Source: Mycolicibacterium sp. MU0053 (lineage in GTDB: Bacteria > Actinomycetota > Actinomycetes > Mycobacteriales > Mycobacteriaceae). Taken from it: a DNA stretch of 64,000 bases. Under the pieces are notes generated by a model. It made no database searches, was not told where the DNA came from, and worked only from the letters and a program-made list of their open reading frames with translations. Of this stretch, positions 32,186 through 43,700 are shown piece by piece. Position 1 is the stretch's first letter, and the number at the start of each line of letters is the position of its first letter. The translations under genes and the position numbers were made by a program. The stretch is taken from the NCBI RefSeq assembly GCF_963378095.1, contig NZ_OY726397.1, forward strand, positions 1,922,001 through 1,986,000, read 5' to 3'.

Positions 32186-33682
32186 TTAGTTCAACCGGTC
32201 CTGGCCCACACCCGCGTACCAGTCGACATAGTCGGGGGCGGTTCTGATGGTCACGCTGCGCACCTGGGTGAAGTCGTGGAACGACTCCCAGCCGCCTTCG
32301 CGGCCCTGCCCGCTGTCACGCACGCCGCCCCAGGGTGAGCTGGGATCGAGCCGGTGATGGTCGTTGACCCACACGATGCCCTGCTCGAGCCGGCCGGCGA
32401 CCCGGTGAGCCCGCGCGACGTCGCCGGTCCAAATCGAGGAGCCCAGACCGAAGTCCGAATCGTTGGCCATGGCGATGGCCTCGTCCTCGGTGTCGAAGGG
32501 GATGACCACGAGCACCGGACCGAAGATCTCCTCCCGGGCAATCCGCATGTCGTTGCGGATGCCGGTGAGCACGGTCGGCTTGACGAAGTAGCCATCGAGG
32601 CCGGGGATCTGGGCCGCCTCGCCGCCGGTCGCCACGACACCACCCTCCTCGACGCCCAACGCGACGTAGTCGAGAATGCGACGCCGCGCCTTTTCCGAAA
32701 TGACCGGTCCCAGCTGGGTATCCGCGCGGGCGGGGTCGCCGATGCGGATCGACTCGGCCTGCGCGACCAGGCGTTCGACAAACTCGTCATGGATGCTCGA
32801 CTGCACAATGAGGCGGGTGCCCGCGATGCAGGTCTGACCCGCCCCGACGAAACCGCCGAACGCGGTGCCCCGCGCCGACACCTCGGTGGGGAGGTCGTCG
32901 AACACCAGCACCGGAGACTTGCCGCCGAGTTCCAGGGTGGAGCGGGCGAACCGGCTCGCGGTGGCCACTGCGATCGAGCGTCCCGGCTCGGTTCCCCCGG
33001 TGAACACCACCTTCTTGACCAGCGGATGCTCCACCAGCGCAACGCCGGCGGTGGGTCCCGGACCGGGGACGACGTTGAGCACCCCGTCCGGAATCCCGGC
33101 TTCGGTGGCCAGCCGCCCGATCACCAACGCGGTCAGCGGCGTCTGTTCGGAAGGCTTGAGCACCACACTGTTTCCGGTGGCCAGCGCCGGCGCGAGGCTC
33201 TTGGAGGCGATCATCAGCGGATGGTTGAAGGACGACAGAATTCCGACCACGCCGAGCGGGAAACGGCTGGTGTAGGAGTGGTAGGGCCCGGCCATCGGTA
33301 CCACGGACGTCCGGTCGGCCAGCAACAACGCGGCGTTGTAGCGGTACCACCCGGAGAGACGGTTGATCTGGGCCTTGGTCTCGGTGATCGGCCGGCCGTT
33401 GTTGAGGGTCTCGAGCTGGTACAGCTCTTCCATGTTCTCCTCGATGAGATCGGAGAACCGGTTCAGGACGCGGGCTCGTTCGTGAATCGAGGCGTCGCGC
33501 CATACGCCCGAGTCGAAGGCGGCCTGCGCCGCGCGGACGGCGTCGTCAATGTCCTGTTCGTTGGCGCTGTGGCAGCGGGCGAACACGTGTCCGGTCGCCG
33601 GGTTGATCACGTCCAGGATGTCGCTTCGGCCCTCGGCCTCGCGGCCACCGATGAGAAGACGATGGAGATTGGCTTGCTTCAC
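32186..33682 (-). CDS. Aldehyde dehydrogenase family protein
   Basis: 498 aa, normal length. NAD(P)-dependent oxidation of an aldehyde to an acid. Motifs: FTGGTEPGRSIA for cofactor binding, LELGGKSPVLVFDD with the general-base Glu, GAGQTCIAGTR with the nucleophile Cys, and EEIFGPVLVVIPF. The group includes betaine aldehyde and hydroxymuconic or aminomuconic semialdehyde dehydrogenases; the exact substrate is not predictable. Only 6 bp separate it from the crotonase gene downstream. Confidence 0.9.
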   Translation of the reverse strand: MKQANLHRLLIGGREAEGRSDILDVINPATGHVFARCHSANEQDIDDAVRAAQAAFDSGVWRDASIHERARVLNRFSDLIEENMEELYQLETLNNGRPITETKAQINRLSGWYRYNAALLLADRTSVVPMAGPYHSYTSRFPLGVVGILSSFNHPLMIASKSLAPALATGNSVVLKPSEQTPLTALVIGRLATEAGIPDGVLNVVPGPGPTAGVALVEHPLVKKVVFTGGTEPGRSIAVATASRFARSTLELGGKSPVLVFDDLPTEVSARGTAFGGFVGAGQTCIAGTRLIVQSSIHDEFVERLVAQAESIRIGDPARADTQLGPVISEKARRRILDYVALGVEEGGVVATGGEAAQIPGLDGYFVKPTVLTGIRNDMRIAREEIFGPVLVVIPFDTEDEAIAMANDSDFGLGSSIWTGDVARAHRVAGRLEQGIVWVNDHHRLDPSSPWGGVRDSGQGREGGWESFHDFTQVRSVTIRTAPDYVDWYAGVGQDRLN

Positions 33683-33736
33683 TTGTCACTTGCTTTCTGT
33701 GTCTTGCAGTGCTGGCGTTCGGTGGCGGTCGCCGGG

Positions 33737-34951
33737 TCAGCTGTCGGTCTGCAGCACGATCTCGAGGGCCAGGTGCGCGGATGCGCCGATGTTGGGCGAT
33801 GTCGTCACGGCAACCGGCTGGGTCTGGCTGTCCAGCAATGCTCTGCCGAACGGGAAGACGTCTTCGTTGTTCGGCAGGAATGCGTGCACCTTGATAGCTC
33901 GCGCCGACGGCCCGGCTTGCGCGGCAGCGTGCGCCAGCGCCTCTCGGACCGCCGTCTCGACGGCGTGCCGGCGGTCGCCAGGGTGCTCCACGACGTCGAT
34001 GTCGAGATCGGCCAGGACGAACGTCGTTTTGGCCGCACCGCTGAGCGAAAGGCGTTCCCCGACAACAGGTGCCGATCCATTGCCGATGGTCCGTCGGTAC
34101 TGCGGTGTACCCGATCGGACGGCGATGACGTCGATCTCGATCAGGGCTCCACCGGTGAGCAGCTCGTCGACCCCGATGATCGTGCAGGGCGGGGGTGTGC
34201 CGTCGAACCGCTCCTGCCAGAGCCGTTCGAAGACTGGGGCGTCGTCGAGATCCTTGAGGAAGACCTGGACGCGCACGACATGGTCCCAGTCGCCGCCGGC
34301 GTCTTCGAGCAGCGTGTTGCAGATCCCGATGGTGTAGTTCGCTTGCGCGATGATCGGTGAGACATGGTGCGGGAAGTGCGAACTCACCTGGGCGTTGGGC
34401 GCCAGGCCGGTGGCACCAAAGTCGGTGGGCAGTTGGCCGGCCAGGAACAGCCAGTCACCGGCTCCGACGCAGGCCGTGTAGTTGGCCAGCGGTTTCGGTA
34501 GCCGGGGGCTGTCCAGCGGTCGGACCTCGACCACATCGGGAAGCGCGGCGATGATGTCGACAGAGACCAGCGCGCCCGGCACCGGAAGCCGGTCTGCGCC
34601 CACACCGACGGTGCTCCGGGGTGGCGGCACCGGGAAGAACCTCTTCCACACTTGGTCGAAGGCGTCGAACAGTCGGCAGTCGGCGATGAACACCTGCGTC
34701 TTAACGACGTCCTGCAACCCGATTCCGCGCGTGCCGAGCAGGCGGGCGGCCTTTTCCAGCAGATGGGTGGTCTGCTTCTGGATTTCCGAGCCGTAGTACG
34801 GGAATTCGGTGGACATGGTGGCTTCTGCGGGGATCCCGGTACCGGGGTCGGCGGCGGTCAGTCCGGACAGGAAGACCAGCCCGTCGGACACGGCGACCTG
34901 CTCATCGAGAATGTTCTCCACCGAGCTCGGGTCAGTGGCTTGAAGCGACAT
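33737..34951 (-). CDS. Tandem RidA (YjgF/YER057c/UK114) protein with three domains
   Basis: 404 aa from ATG 34951; AGGAGGTGGGATTA directly upstream fixes the start. Three RidA-like units of about 120-135 aa are visible: 1-130 (LVFLSGLTAADPGTGIPA, KTQVFIADCRLFDAFDQVWKRFF), 140-270 (WLFLAGQLPTDF, RVQVFLKDLDDAPVFERLWQERF, GALIEIDVIAV) and 275-404 (degenerate, ERLSLSGAAKT, ending HLALEIVLQTD). RidA proteins deaminate reactive enamines and imines, and the family includes 2-aminomuconate deaminase. Normal RidA proteins have one domain and form trimers; a three-unit chain could mimic one trimer. It sits between the ABC importer and the aldehyde dehydrogenase. Confidence 0.83.
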   Translation of the reverse strand: MSLQATDPSSVENILDEQVAVSDGLVFLSGLTAADPGTGIPAEATMSTEFPYYGSEIQKQTTHLLEKAARLLGTRGIGLQDVVKTQVFIADCRLFDAFDQVWKRFFPVPPPRSTVGVGADRLPVPGALVSVDIIAALPDVVEVRPLDSPRLPKPLANYTACVGAGDWLFLAGQLPTDFGATGLAPNAQVSSHFPHHVSPIIAQANYTIGICNTLLEDAGGDWDHVVRVQVFLKDLDDAPVFERLWQERFDGTPPPCTIIGVDELLTGGALIEIDVIAVRSGTPQYRRTIGNGSAPVVGERLSLSGAAKTTFVLADLDIDVVEHPGDRRHAVETAVREALAHAAAQAGPSARAIKVHAFLPNNEDVFPFGRALLDSQTQPVAVTTSPNIGASAHLALEIVLQTDS

Positions 34952-35040
34952 TAATCCCACCTCCTGTCGGGGCATCGCCCCGGGGTTGATACTTGTTGTG
35001 CCTGTGGTTCGTTGTGCGTCTGTCCGGCTGCTCGCCTGGG

Positions 35041-35759
35041 CTATTCGGCATCGTCCATTCCGAAGAACAGCCGGCGCAGCCCCTCGTCATCAAGGACATC
35101 GGCGACGTCCTGCTCGTCGCCGATGCGCCCGCCTTGCATGATGTAGACGCGGTCGCAGTGCGGCAGGATGACGGCCGGGTTCTCCTCGACCACCCAGAGC
35201 ACCCCGACTCCGCCGCTGGTCGCCTCGTCCACCCGGGCGATCAGTTCCTGGACGATCGCGGGCGCCAGCCCGGTGGTGGGCTCGTCGAGCGCCAGGAACT
35301 GCGGCTCGGTAGCCAGGGCGCCGGCGACGGCGAGCATCTGGCGTTCGCCGCCCGACAGGGTGGATGCGCTCATGCGGCGCCGTTTGGCTAGTGCCGGAAA
35401 GCGTTCGAATGCCAGGTCCAGACCCGGATCCAGCTGGTTGCGGCGCGCGGGAAGCAGCGCGACCCGCAGGTTCTCCTCGACGGTGAGGTTGGGAAATGTG
35501 TTGCTCCCCTGTGGAACATAGGCCATGCCCCGGCGGACCAACTGTGCGGTGGGGATGGTCCCGATGTCGGAATCGCGGTACCGGATGATGCCTTCCAGCG
35601 GTTTGACGAGCTGGAAGAGCGACTTGAGTAAGGTGGACTTTCCCGCCCCGTTCGGCCCCACCAGCGCGACGGTCTCATTGGGTTGCACGGTGAGCGAAAC
35701 GCCATGAATGACTGGAAGTTTTGCGTAACCGGCGGTGAGGTCCTGCACGCTGAGCAGCG

Positions 35760-35763
<4 letters not shown>
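35041..35763 (-). CDS. livF: Branched-chain amino acid-type ABC ATPase (LivF)
   Basis: 240 aa. Walker A GPNGAGKST, signature LSGGERQMLAVAGAL, Walker B FLALDEPTTGLAP and the short LivF-type sequence. One of two ATPases of a HAAT-type importer. The start overlaps livG by 4 bp (35760-35763). The family also imports amides, urea and aromatic acids, so the substrate need not be a branched-chain amino acid. Confidence 0.9.
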
Positions 35764-36523
<760 letters not shown>

Positions 36524-36527
<4 letters not shown>

Positions 36528-37510
36528 CGCGATGCCGCCTCTCGTCGTCGGCGCAGCAATCGGCCCGGCCCGAGGTCGGCGGAGGTGAGTTGGAACGACG
36601 AGCGCTCCCTGACCAGGCCGGTCGGGCGGAACCGCAGGACCAGGATGAGAAGAAGACCGAGGATAACCGGCCGGGTTGCGGCGAGCATCTGGGCGTACTC
36701 GGCCGAACCCTGCAGGAAGGTAAGCAGTTCGGTGCTCACGATGAGCAGGCTCGCGCCGAGTACCGGCCCGCTGCGGCTACCGATGCCGCCGATGACCAGC
36801 GCGGTCCAGACCACGAACGTCATCTCCGAGACGAACAGCGACGGAACGACACTGCGGACGTGCCAGAGATACAGTGGCGCAATCAATCCGATGAGCGCCC
36901 CGGCGAAGACGTAGGTGATGATGCGGTAGCGCACCACCCGTTTGCCCAAGGATTTGGCCACCGGTTCGTTGTCGCGGGCGGCCCGCAGCAACCGCACATA
37001 AGGGGTCTTGGACAGCCGGTTCATCAGCAGGAAGATCACCAGCACCACCGCGGCGGTCATCGCCAGCAGTACCCATCGATAGGAACCGGGCGGGACCAGG
37101 TCGCTGAAGGGGCGGTCGATCGAGGAGAAGCCGGTGGTGCCCCGCGTCAGCTTGGTTTCGCTGACTGCGATCTGGTGGATGACTTCGGCGAACGCCAGCG
37201 TGGTGATGAGGAAGAATTCGCCCCGCAGCCGGATCGAGGGCACCGCGATGATCAACGCCACCAACGCCGTCACCGCCATCGCAGCGATCACACCCACCGG
37301 GATCGGCAGACCCGGCGAGATCAACAGGCCGGTGGTGGTCCGCGTCTGGGTGAGCAGGATGTAGGTGTAGCCGGCCACGGCGACCAGGCCGGCGACCCCG
37401 AGGTCCCACATCCCGGCCCAGCCGGCCACGAGGTTGAGCACCATGGCGAGGGCGGCGTAGATCCCGGCAAGGGTGAGTACCCCGACGAGGAAGATGATCA
37501 GTGAGCTCAT
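36524..37510 (-). CDS. livM: HAAT-family permease (LivM)
   Basis: 328 aa with eight to ten hydrophobic segments. The LivM signature region is RAARDNEPVAKSLGKRVVRYRIITYVFAGALIGLIAPLYLWH, the cytoplasmic loop that contacts the ATPases. GGIGSRSGPVLGASLLI follows. It starts 1 bp inside the livH stop (TGATG). The C-terminal tail is basic. Confidence 0.9.
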
Positions 37511-38373
37511 CAGGCAGCCTGCTTTCTTTGCCGGACGCTGAATAACCCGCTTGGTCGCACGAGCAGGACGATGATCAAGGCCGCGAACGCGACCACGGTG
37601 CGGTACGACGTCGGGATCAGCAGCGAGGACAGATCCATGGCCAGGCCCAGCATCAAGCTGGCGACGATCACCCCGTAGGTGCTGCCGAGGCCACCGAGGA
37701 CGGCCGCGGCAAGAATCAGAATGATGTTCTGCCAGCCCAGTTCAGGCCCGACGGACCCGATGATGCCGATCATCACCCCGGCCAGGCCCGCCAGGAAACC
37801 GGCGATGAACCACACCTGATACGAGACGGCTCGGGTGGAGATGCCGCGGATCTGGGCCAGGTCGGCGTTGCCGGCCACCGCCCGGATCGAGACCCCCGCG
37901 GAGGTCTTGGTGAGGAAGAGGTGCAGGGCGAGGATCGACACTGCGGCGGTGGCGATGATCGCGAGTTCGCCGAAGGACACCTCGACCCCGAGCACCCGGT
38001 AGGTCTGCCCGAAAGTAACCGGGAAGTGCTGCAGGTTCGCGCCGAATACCATCACCAACAAGCCGTAGACGACATAGGCGACACCCACGGACGAAAACAG
38101 TTGGACGAGTGCACCTTTCTGGCGAATCGGCTCGAAGATGACGATCGACAGGGCTACCGCGACGACTCCGGTGGTGAGCGCGGCGAACAAGGCGGCCGCC
38201 CAGACGGGCAGGCCCCAGTCGCGGCAGGCCAGCAGTCCGAGGAACGCGGCCAGTGCCAGGAACTGGCCGTGCGCGATGTTCAGGAATCCCTCGGTCTGGC
38301 GCACCATCGAGAATCCGACGGTGGCCATTGCGAGGATGCTGCCGGTCACCAAGCCGAATATCAGGTATTGCAC
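37510..38373 (-). CDS. livH: HAAT-family permease (LivH)
   Basis: 287 aa, typical LivH length, with about eight membrane segments. Recognised by FSMVRQTEGFLNIAHGQFLALAAFLG at the N-terminus, IRAVAGNADLAQIRGISTRAVSYQVWFIAGFLAGLAGVM in the coupling loop and AAVLGGLGSTYGVIVASLMLGL. It forms the membrane channel with LivM. A 117-bp gap separates it from the binding-protein gene, in which I see no hairpin that would clearly break the operon. Confidence 0.9.
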   Translation of the reverse strand: MQYLIFGLVTGSILAMATVGFSMVRQTEGFLNIAHGQFLALAAFLGLLACRDWGLPVWAAALFAALTTGVVAVALSIVIFEPIRQKGALVQLFSSVGVAYVVYGLLVMVFGANLQHFPVTFGQTYRVLGVEVSFGELAIIATAAVSILALHLFLTKTSAGVSIRAVAGNADLAQIRGISTRAVSYQVWFIAGFLAGLAGVMIGIIGSVGPELGWQNIILILAAAVLGGLGSTYGVIVASLMLGLAMDLSSLLIPTSYRTVVAFAALIIVLLVRPSGLFSVRQRKQAA

Positions 38374-38490
38374 AGCGTTGCCTCTCGGAGGTCGAATGAG
38401 GACTGTTGCGGCGCGTTGGGACCGCCGGCGGAACGGATGTGGTCCGTGCCGCCAGCAGCCAACGCCGGGTGGATGCGCGCGTTCAGCGCG

Positions 38491-39741
38491 TCAGCGGTCC
38501 AGCACGTCCCGCAGTTCCGGGTCAAGATTCAACGTGTTCACCTGCCGCCAGGCGCCGTCGACGATGAACTGCTCACCGAACAGCGGAGAGGCGAGGTTGC
38601 CGAACTCGTTGAGTTCCAGGGTGCCCGAGGCGCCGTCGTAGTTGATCTCGTTGCCCGCCTCGAGTTCCCGCACCCCGTCGGCGTACGAATACACCGTGGT
38701 GCCACCGGAATTGAGAACCTGCGGGATGGCTTCGGCGATGGCCGCACCATCGGTGCTCTGCGCCTTGGTGATGGCCAGCGCCAACGCGATGTACTGGTCG
38801 TACTGGTTGGCGTCGTAGACACCCGGGGACGGGTCGTAGCCGGTTGAGGCGTTGAAGCGTTCGGCGAAGCTCAGGTACGCCGGTGAGTCGACGTCGTAGG
38901 CGGCGATCGCTCCGACCGCAACCCCGTCTTCCAGATCGGGCATCAGGCCGCCGATCGGCGGGGTGACCAGATCCGGTGACACGTAGAACTTTCCGCCGTA
39001 GCCGCGGCGTTGCCACTCGCGGAAGATCACCGAGGCGGCCTCGTGCCCTGCGGCCAGGTAGATGGCGTCGGGCTTGGATTCGAAGGCTTTGAGCAGTTCG
39101 GCCTGGTAGGACGAGCGTCCGGGGTTGAAGCGGATGTCGGCAACGATCTCGCCGTCGGTGCCCTCGTCGAAGACCTTCTTGAAGACGTCGGCCGGCTCCG
39201 ACATGCCCTCGGTGTTCTGGGCCATGATCGCGACCCGCTTGACACCTTCATCGCGGGCGAACTGTGCGGCAATGGTGCCGCCGTCGCTGTCGGATCCCGT
39301 GATGCGCCACAGGTATTCACCGGCCAGGGTGTCCAGTTCAGCGGAACCGCAGCCGGGGCAGAACACCGGGATCTGCTGCTCGATCGCGCTGTCGAGGATG
39401 GCGAGACCGCCCGTCGACTCGACGCCGCCGATCGCGACGACCTTCTCGACATCGGCCAGGCGGGAGAAGCCCTGCACCGCGCCTTCCACCGTCGAGAGGT
39501 TGTCGGCGGTGACCAAGACGGCATCCTTGCCTAATACGCCTCCGTTGGCGTTGATCTCATCGATCGCGATGGTCACCGCGGCCTGGGAGGGTTCGTAGTA
39601 GGACGAGTAGTCCCCGGTGATGCCGTTGAGCCAACCGAACTTGACGACATCGGCGTTGTCGTTGGTGCTGGCTCCGCCGCAGGCGGTCAGCGCCAGCGCC
39701 GCACTGCTCAATAAGGCCAACGCGCCTTTTCGTGTGATCAC
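38491..39741 (-). CDS. Periplasmic binding lipoprotein of the Liv-type importer
   Basis: 416 aa. Residues 1-20 are a lipoprotein signal peptide with lipobox LTAC (Cys21), so the mature protein is anchored outside the membrane. The receptor domain is of the Leu/Ile/Val-binding type I fold: VKFGWLNGITGDYSSYYEPSQAAVTIAIDEINANGGVLGKDAVL, then IGGVESTGGLAILD and PDAIYLAAGHEAASVIFREWQRRGYGGKFYVS. It closely resembles amide- and urea-type binding proteins as well as LivK, so the ligand is open. Its gene lies 84 bp downstream of the GntR regulator gene. Confidence 0.87.
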   Translation of the reverse strand: MITRKGALALLSSAALALTACGGASTNDNADVVKFGWLNGITGDYSSYYEPSQAAVTIAIDEINANGGVLGKDAVLVTADNLSTVEGAVQGFSRLADVEKVVAIGGVESTGGLAILDSAIEQQIPVFCPGCGSAELDTLAGEYLWRITGSDSDGGTIAAQFARDEGVKRVAIMAQNTEGMSEPADVFKKVFDEGTDGEIVADIRFNPGRSSYQAELLKAFESKPDAIYLAAGHEAASVIFREWQRRGYGGKFYVSPDLVTPPIGGLMPDLEDGVAVGAIAAYDVDSPAYLSFAERFNASTGYDPSPGVYDANQYDQYIALALAITKAQSTDGAAIAEAIPQVLNSGGTTVYSYADGVRELEAGNEINYDGASGTLELNEFGNLASPLFGEQFIVDGAWRQVNTLNLDPELRDVLDR

Positions 39742-39825
39742 AGCCGTTCCCTTCCACTCTTCATAACCGCGCGCACGCGTATGCCGACCGCTGGATGCGA
39801 TGGATTGTTTGTTCCGGCACCGGGA

Positions 39826-40473
39826 TTAGTGGTCGCTAGTCCCGCATGCCAGTAGGTAATGGACAATGAACTCGTGTGAGGTATCGAGGTGCGTGCGCGT
39901 CAGCTCCTTGAGCCGAGCGCCGTCGCCGGCCTTGGCGGCCTCCAGGATTGCCGCGTGCTCCTCTTGGAGGTGCTCGACGTTCCCGATGACCGCCAGGTGC
40001 AGGTACAGGTAGCGGTCGGTGAGCTTGCGCAATTGATCGACCAGCTCGATGGTTCTGGGTCGGTTGGCGCGGTGGTAGATCAAGGCGTGGAACGCCGCGT
40101 TGGCCTCGAGCCATTCGACGACGTTGGTTGTGTTGGACATGGTTTCGAAGTGCTGGGCCATCTGGATCGTGTCGGCGCGCCCCACGCTGGACGCCGCGAT
40201 CTGGGTCAGATTCGGCTCGACGGCCGTGCGAATCTCGTAGAGCTCCTGCAGTTCGAGTATCGAGAGCCCCCGCGCATGCGGCGTTCCGTCGATCATCTCG
40301 ATCAATCCCTCGGCGACGAGCGCCTGAACGGCGTCCCGCACCGGGATGCGGCTCACACCGAATCGTTCGGCCAGCCGGGACTGGGAAAGCTTGGTGCCGG
40401 GGTCGATCTCGCCCGTCAACAGTGCGTGACGAAGGCCGCTGACGACCGTGTCGCCTACTGAGCTTGTCGACAT
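39826..40473 (-). CDS. GntR family regulator (FadR/FCD type)
   Basis: 215 aa from ATG 40473 (CGAGAGA upstream). The winged HTH is SGLRHALLTGEIDPGTKLSQSRLAERFGVSRIPVRDAVQALVAEGLIEM. The FCD effector domain follows: LYEIRTAVEPNLTQIAA, NAAFHALIYHRANRP and EEHAAILEAAKAGDGARLKELTRTHLD, with the metal-binding His and Asp/Glu of the family. It is the first gene of the transporter and catabolic operon. The palindrome at 40503-40514, 30 bp upstream, is a classical GntR site. It probably represses the operon until its ligand appears. Confidence 0.88.
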   Translation of the reverse strand: MSTSSVGDTVVSGLRHALLTGEIDPGTKLSQSRLAERFGVSRIPVRDAVQALVAEGLIEMIDGTPHARGLSILELQELYEIRTAVEPNLTQIAASSVGRADTIQMAQHFETMSNTTNVVEWLEANAAFHALIYHRANRPRTIELVDQLRKLTDRYLYLHLAVIGNVEHLQEEHAAILEAAKAGDGARLKELTRTHLDTSHEFIVHYLLACGTSDH

Positions 40474-40502
40474 TCTCTCGCTTTCCGATACAGAAGAGAT
40501 GT

Positions 40503-40514
40503 TCTGTATACAGA
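40503..40514. promoter_or_regulatory. GntR-type operator
   Basis: Perfect 12-bp palindrome TCTGTATACAGA, with a further half-site ATACAGA at 40488-40494. FCD-type GntR regulators typically bind TnGTATACnA-like sites. It lies 30 bp upstream of the gntR ATG, so autoregulation of the whole operon is likely. Confidence 0.7.
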
Positions 40515-40655
40515 CAATAGCGAGTTTGTGACCTACGTCAAGCGGTGGGTGCGAGGTGTCGGCGGTCATGGCCGCGGTGTGGCGGCCGAGTGGCATCATT
40601 TTGGGCTGCGTTCAGCGGTCCGGTAGGCGTGCCTTTCTGGTTGGGTGTTCGGGCT

Positions 40656-40722
40656 GCCCACCTCGTAGCGACAACGACAGCCGGCGCCGACCCTCGGCCC
40701 CAGCTGTCGCTACGAGGTGGGC
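40656..40722. repeat. Long palindrome downstream of jetC (left copy)
   Basis: Perfect 18-bp arms: GCCCACCTCGTAGCGACA (40656-40673) and its complement at 40705-40722, with a 31-bp loop. It is 57 bp beyond the jetC stop and could serve as a terminator. The arm matches the palindrome at 46660-46735 at 16 of 18 positions, with compensatory changes on the other arm. Similarity continues for about 25 bp past the right arm (GGTGGGnATnTCGAG). Confidence 0.8.
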
Positions 40723-40778
40723 ATCTCGAGCCGCCTACCTCAAATCGTTGCGGTCCAGCACGGTCCGGACGCCCGGGA

Positions 40779-43700
40779 TCAGACCGCGGTCGGCACCCGA
40801 TCGGCGGCGGCCGTCGCGGTCATCTCATGCCGCAGCGCGGTGAAGTCCGAAATGCTCTTGGTGGCCACCGTCGCCACCGGGCGGGCGTCGCGTCCGGTGG
40901 CCTCGCGCTTGGACACCATCACCACCGAGTCGATGTAGGGCTGAATGGTGGTCGCGTTCTGCACGGTGGCCACGATGATCAGCTGGAAGCCGAACTTGCG
41001 GAAGGCCTGCAGCGCCTGCTGGGCGAACTGCGGGTCCGACTTGGAGAACGCTTCGTCGAGCATCAGCTGCGCGAACACCGGGCGGTTGTCCCCGCCGTCG
41101 GGGCTGGCCAGGTTGAAGCTCAGCGCCCCGGCCAGACAGAACGCCATCAGCTTTTCCTGCTCGCCCCCGGAGTTGTCGCCGGCGTTGCTGTGCGTGCGGA
41201 TCAGTTCGTCGGTGGCGGAATCCCATTCGGCGCAGTCGAACGTGAACCGGTTGCGCACATCCAGCGCGTCACGCGTCCAGGCCCGGTCCTCCGGCGCGGT
41301 TGAGGCGAACCGGTTGCGCAGCCGCAGGATGTCGGCGTACTGGTCCAGGATGGCCTGCTTGTCGCCCAGGCCCACCTCGGCGATCCGGCGGGAGATGCCG
41401 CGGACGATCTCGGTCAGCTCGGCGACCGCGGTCAGCTGCCGCGGCGTGGCGCGCAGCGTCAGCGTGGTGCCGCGGTTGAACTCGACGGCACCCAGTCCGG
41501 TGTTGACCCGGTCGATCTGCTCGCTGATGCGGCGGGTCTCCTGCTCGGCGACCCGGTGCAGCGTCAGGATCGCGTCGGGGGCCTGCTCGGTGACCAGGCG
41601 CATCATCCGCTCGTAGGCCTCGGGCAGCTCGCGTTCGTCGATGTGGCGGCACAGCGCGACGTAGTCGTGCACCCGCTCGTCGAACACCTCGCTGTCGTTG
41701 GGGATCGCGTCGGGGAACGCGGTGTCAAAAGTGTTGAGGATGCGGGCCAATTCGTCGTAGGAGCGTCGGCGGCTCTCGCGCAGCTGTTCGCGTTCGCGGC
41801 GGATCGCGGTGAACAGCGCCTCGCGGTGCGGTTCGGGGCCGAGTAGCTCCAGCGGCACCGGCACGTCGGCGGCGTAGCGGTGCAGCAGCTCGGTCAGCGG
41901 CTCCGACACGAACGCCGGGGCCAGCCGCTCGGACAGTTCCAGCAGCTGGGTGCGGCGGTAGTCGAGGTCGTCGCGGCGGGTCTGGATGGCGCCGCGACGG
42001 GTCATCAGGGTCTGGATCTCCGACCAGCATTCCTCGGCGCGGGCCGAGAGCGCCTCGATGTCGGGGTGGTCGGCCAGCAGGATCTCGAACTGCTCGCGCA
42101 GCCGGTCGGCGTGCTTGTCGGCGGTCTCGGTATCGAGGTGGTTCCACTGCGGAAACTGTTCGCAGATCGCCTTGTTGGCCGCCGCGCGGTCCCGCCACTG
42201 CTGGCGCTGGGCGGCGATGTCGTCGGCGGCGCGGCGCGCGGTTTGGTAGGCCTGCTCGGCGGCGGCCAGATCGACGGTCAGCGCGTCGATCTTGTTGGCG
42301 ACGTCACCCTGATAGATGTAGTCGGCCTGCTTGAGCGGGCGGCGGTCGTCCTTGACGGCCAGCCGGTCCGAGTCCTTGTACAGGCCGGTGTCGGTGACCG
42401 CGCGGCGGAACCGGCTGAACACCTCGGGGGTGTCGACGCACACGTGGTCACCGGCGGCGGCGACGACGTCGGCGGCCTCGGCCGCGCACGGATGGCCCGG
42501 GTCGACGACGAACAGCTTGCCGGCCAACGTCTTCGGATCGGCCTCGGCCGGGGCGGCGCCGACCAGGCTCGCACGCACGTGGTGCAGCTGCAGCCGGCCG
42601 CGCATGTCGGTCTCGTTGACGAAGCGCAGCACCGCGGCGTAATGCCGGTCGGGGACCAGCAGCCGCAGGCCCACCCCGCGCAGCACCTTCTCCACCGCGA
42701 CGCGCCAGCGGCTGTGCTCGGGCCGCAGGTCCAGCAGCTCGGCGATGTAGGGCAGCTCGGCGGCGTCGATTCCCACTGCGCTGCAGATGAACTCGCGCAT
42801 CGTGATGGCCGATTCGGGCAGCGCCGAACCGACCAGCTCCACGCGTTTGAGTTCCTTGGCGGCGTCGTCGCGGGCCATCCGGGCCACCTTCTGCGCGTAC
42901 TCGGCGTCGGTGGAGGCCTCGCGGCCGCGGTCGAGTTTGGCCAGCAGCTCGGTGGCCTGGTTGGTGAGCTCCTCGCGCAGGTTCCAGAACTCGTCGGCGG
43001 TCTCGGGCACGTCGAGGTCCTGGGCGACCAGCAGCGACTCGTAGGCCGCGTGGCGGCGCGAGGTCTCCTCGGCCTGGGCTTCGGCGGCGGCGACCTGGGA
43101 CTGCAGCGGGCCGATGCTGGAGCTGGAGCCGCTGATCTGCGCGTTGAGCGAATCCGCTTCGGCCTTGGCCAGATTCAGGGCGCGGGTGACGTCCTCGTAC
43201 TCGTTGCCCAGCTGGTCGATGGTGCGGTCCAGGGACTCGATTTGGGCCGGGCACTGGGCGAGGCGGACGTGGTCCGTGTAGGCGCGCACCATCGGGGCGT
43301 CCACCAGGTCGATGATGCCCAGGTCGGAGGATTCGGCGGCGTAGCGCTGCTGGATCTTCTCGATGTCGCCGAGGATCTTGCGTTTGCGCTGCGCGACGGC
43401 CAGCAGTTCGCGGGCCTCGACCAGCGGGTCGATCTGCTTGAGCGCCTCGGGCAGCCGGGCCAGGCTGTCGGGTTCGTCCAGCATGAAGTCGCGGACGAAC
43501 TGCTCCAGCCCGCCGACGCTTTTCAGCGATTTGGCCTTGCCGAGCAGCTGCTGGGCGGCATCGGAGCTGCGGATGCCGATGGTGGCGTACAACTGGGCCA
43601 GGTACTGCGATTCCACCTTGGTGGAAAACCGCCAGTCCTTGAACGCGGTGGTGTCGAAACGGCCTGCCGCCCAGCGGTTGCAGACCTCCTCGATGTTCTG

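Larger units (their letters stand above)
40474..40778. other. Intergenic region between gntR start and jetC stop
   Basis: 305 bp without a credible gene. It holds the GntR operator next to gntR and a large palindrome near jetC. Directly after the jetC stop, the neighbouring minus-strand frame reads [15 protein letters not shown] and stops; this may be a trace of a lost gene or chance. No jetD gene fits in this space. Confidence 0.7.
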
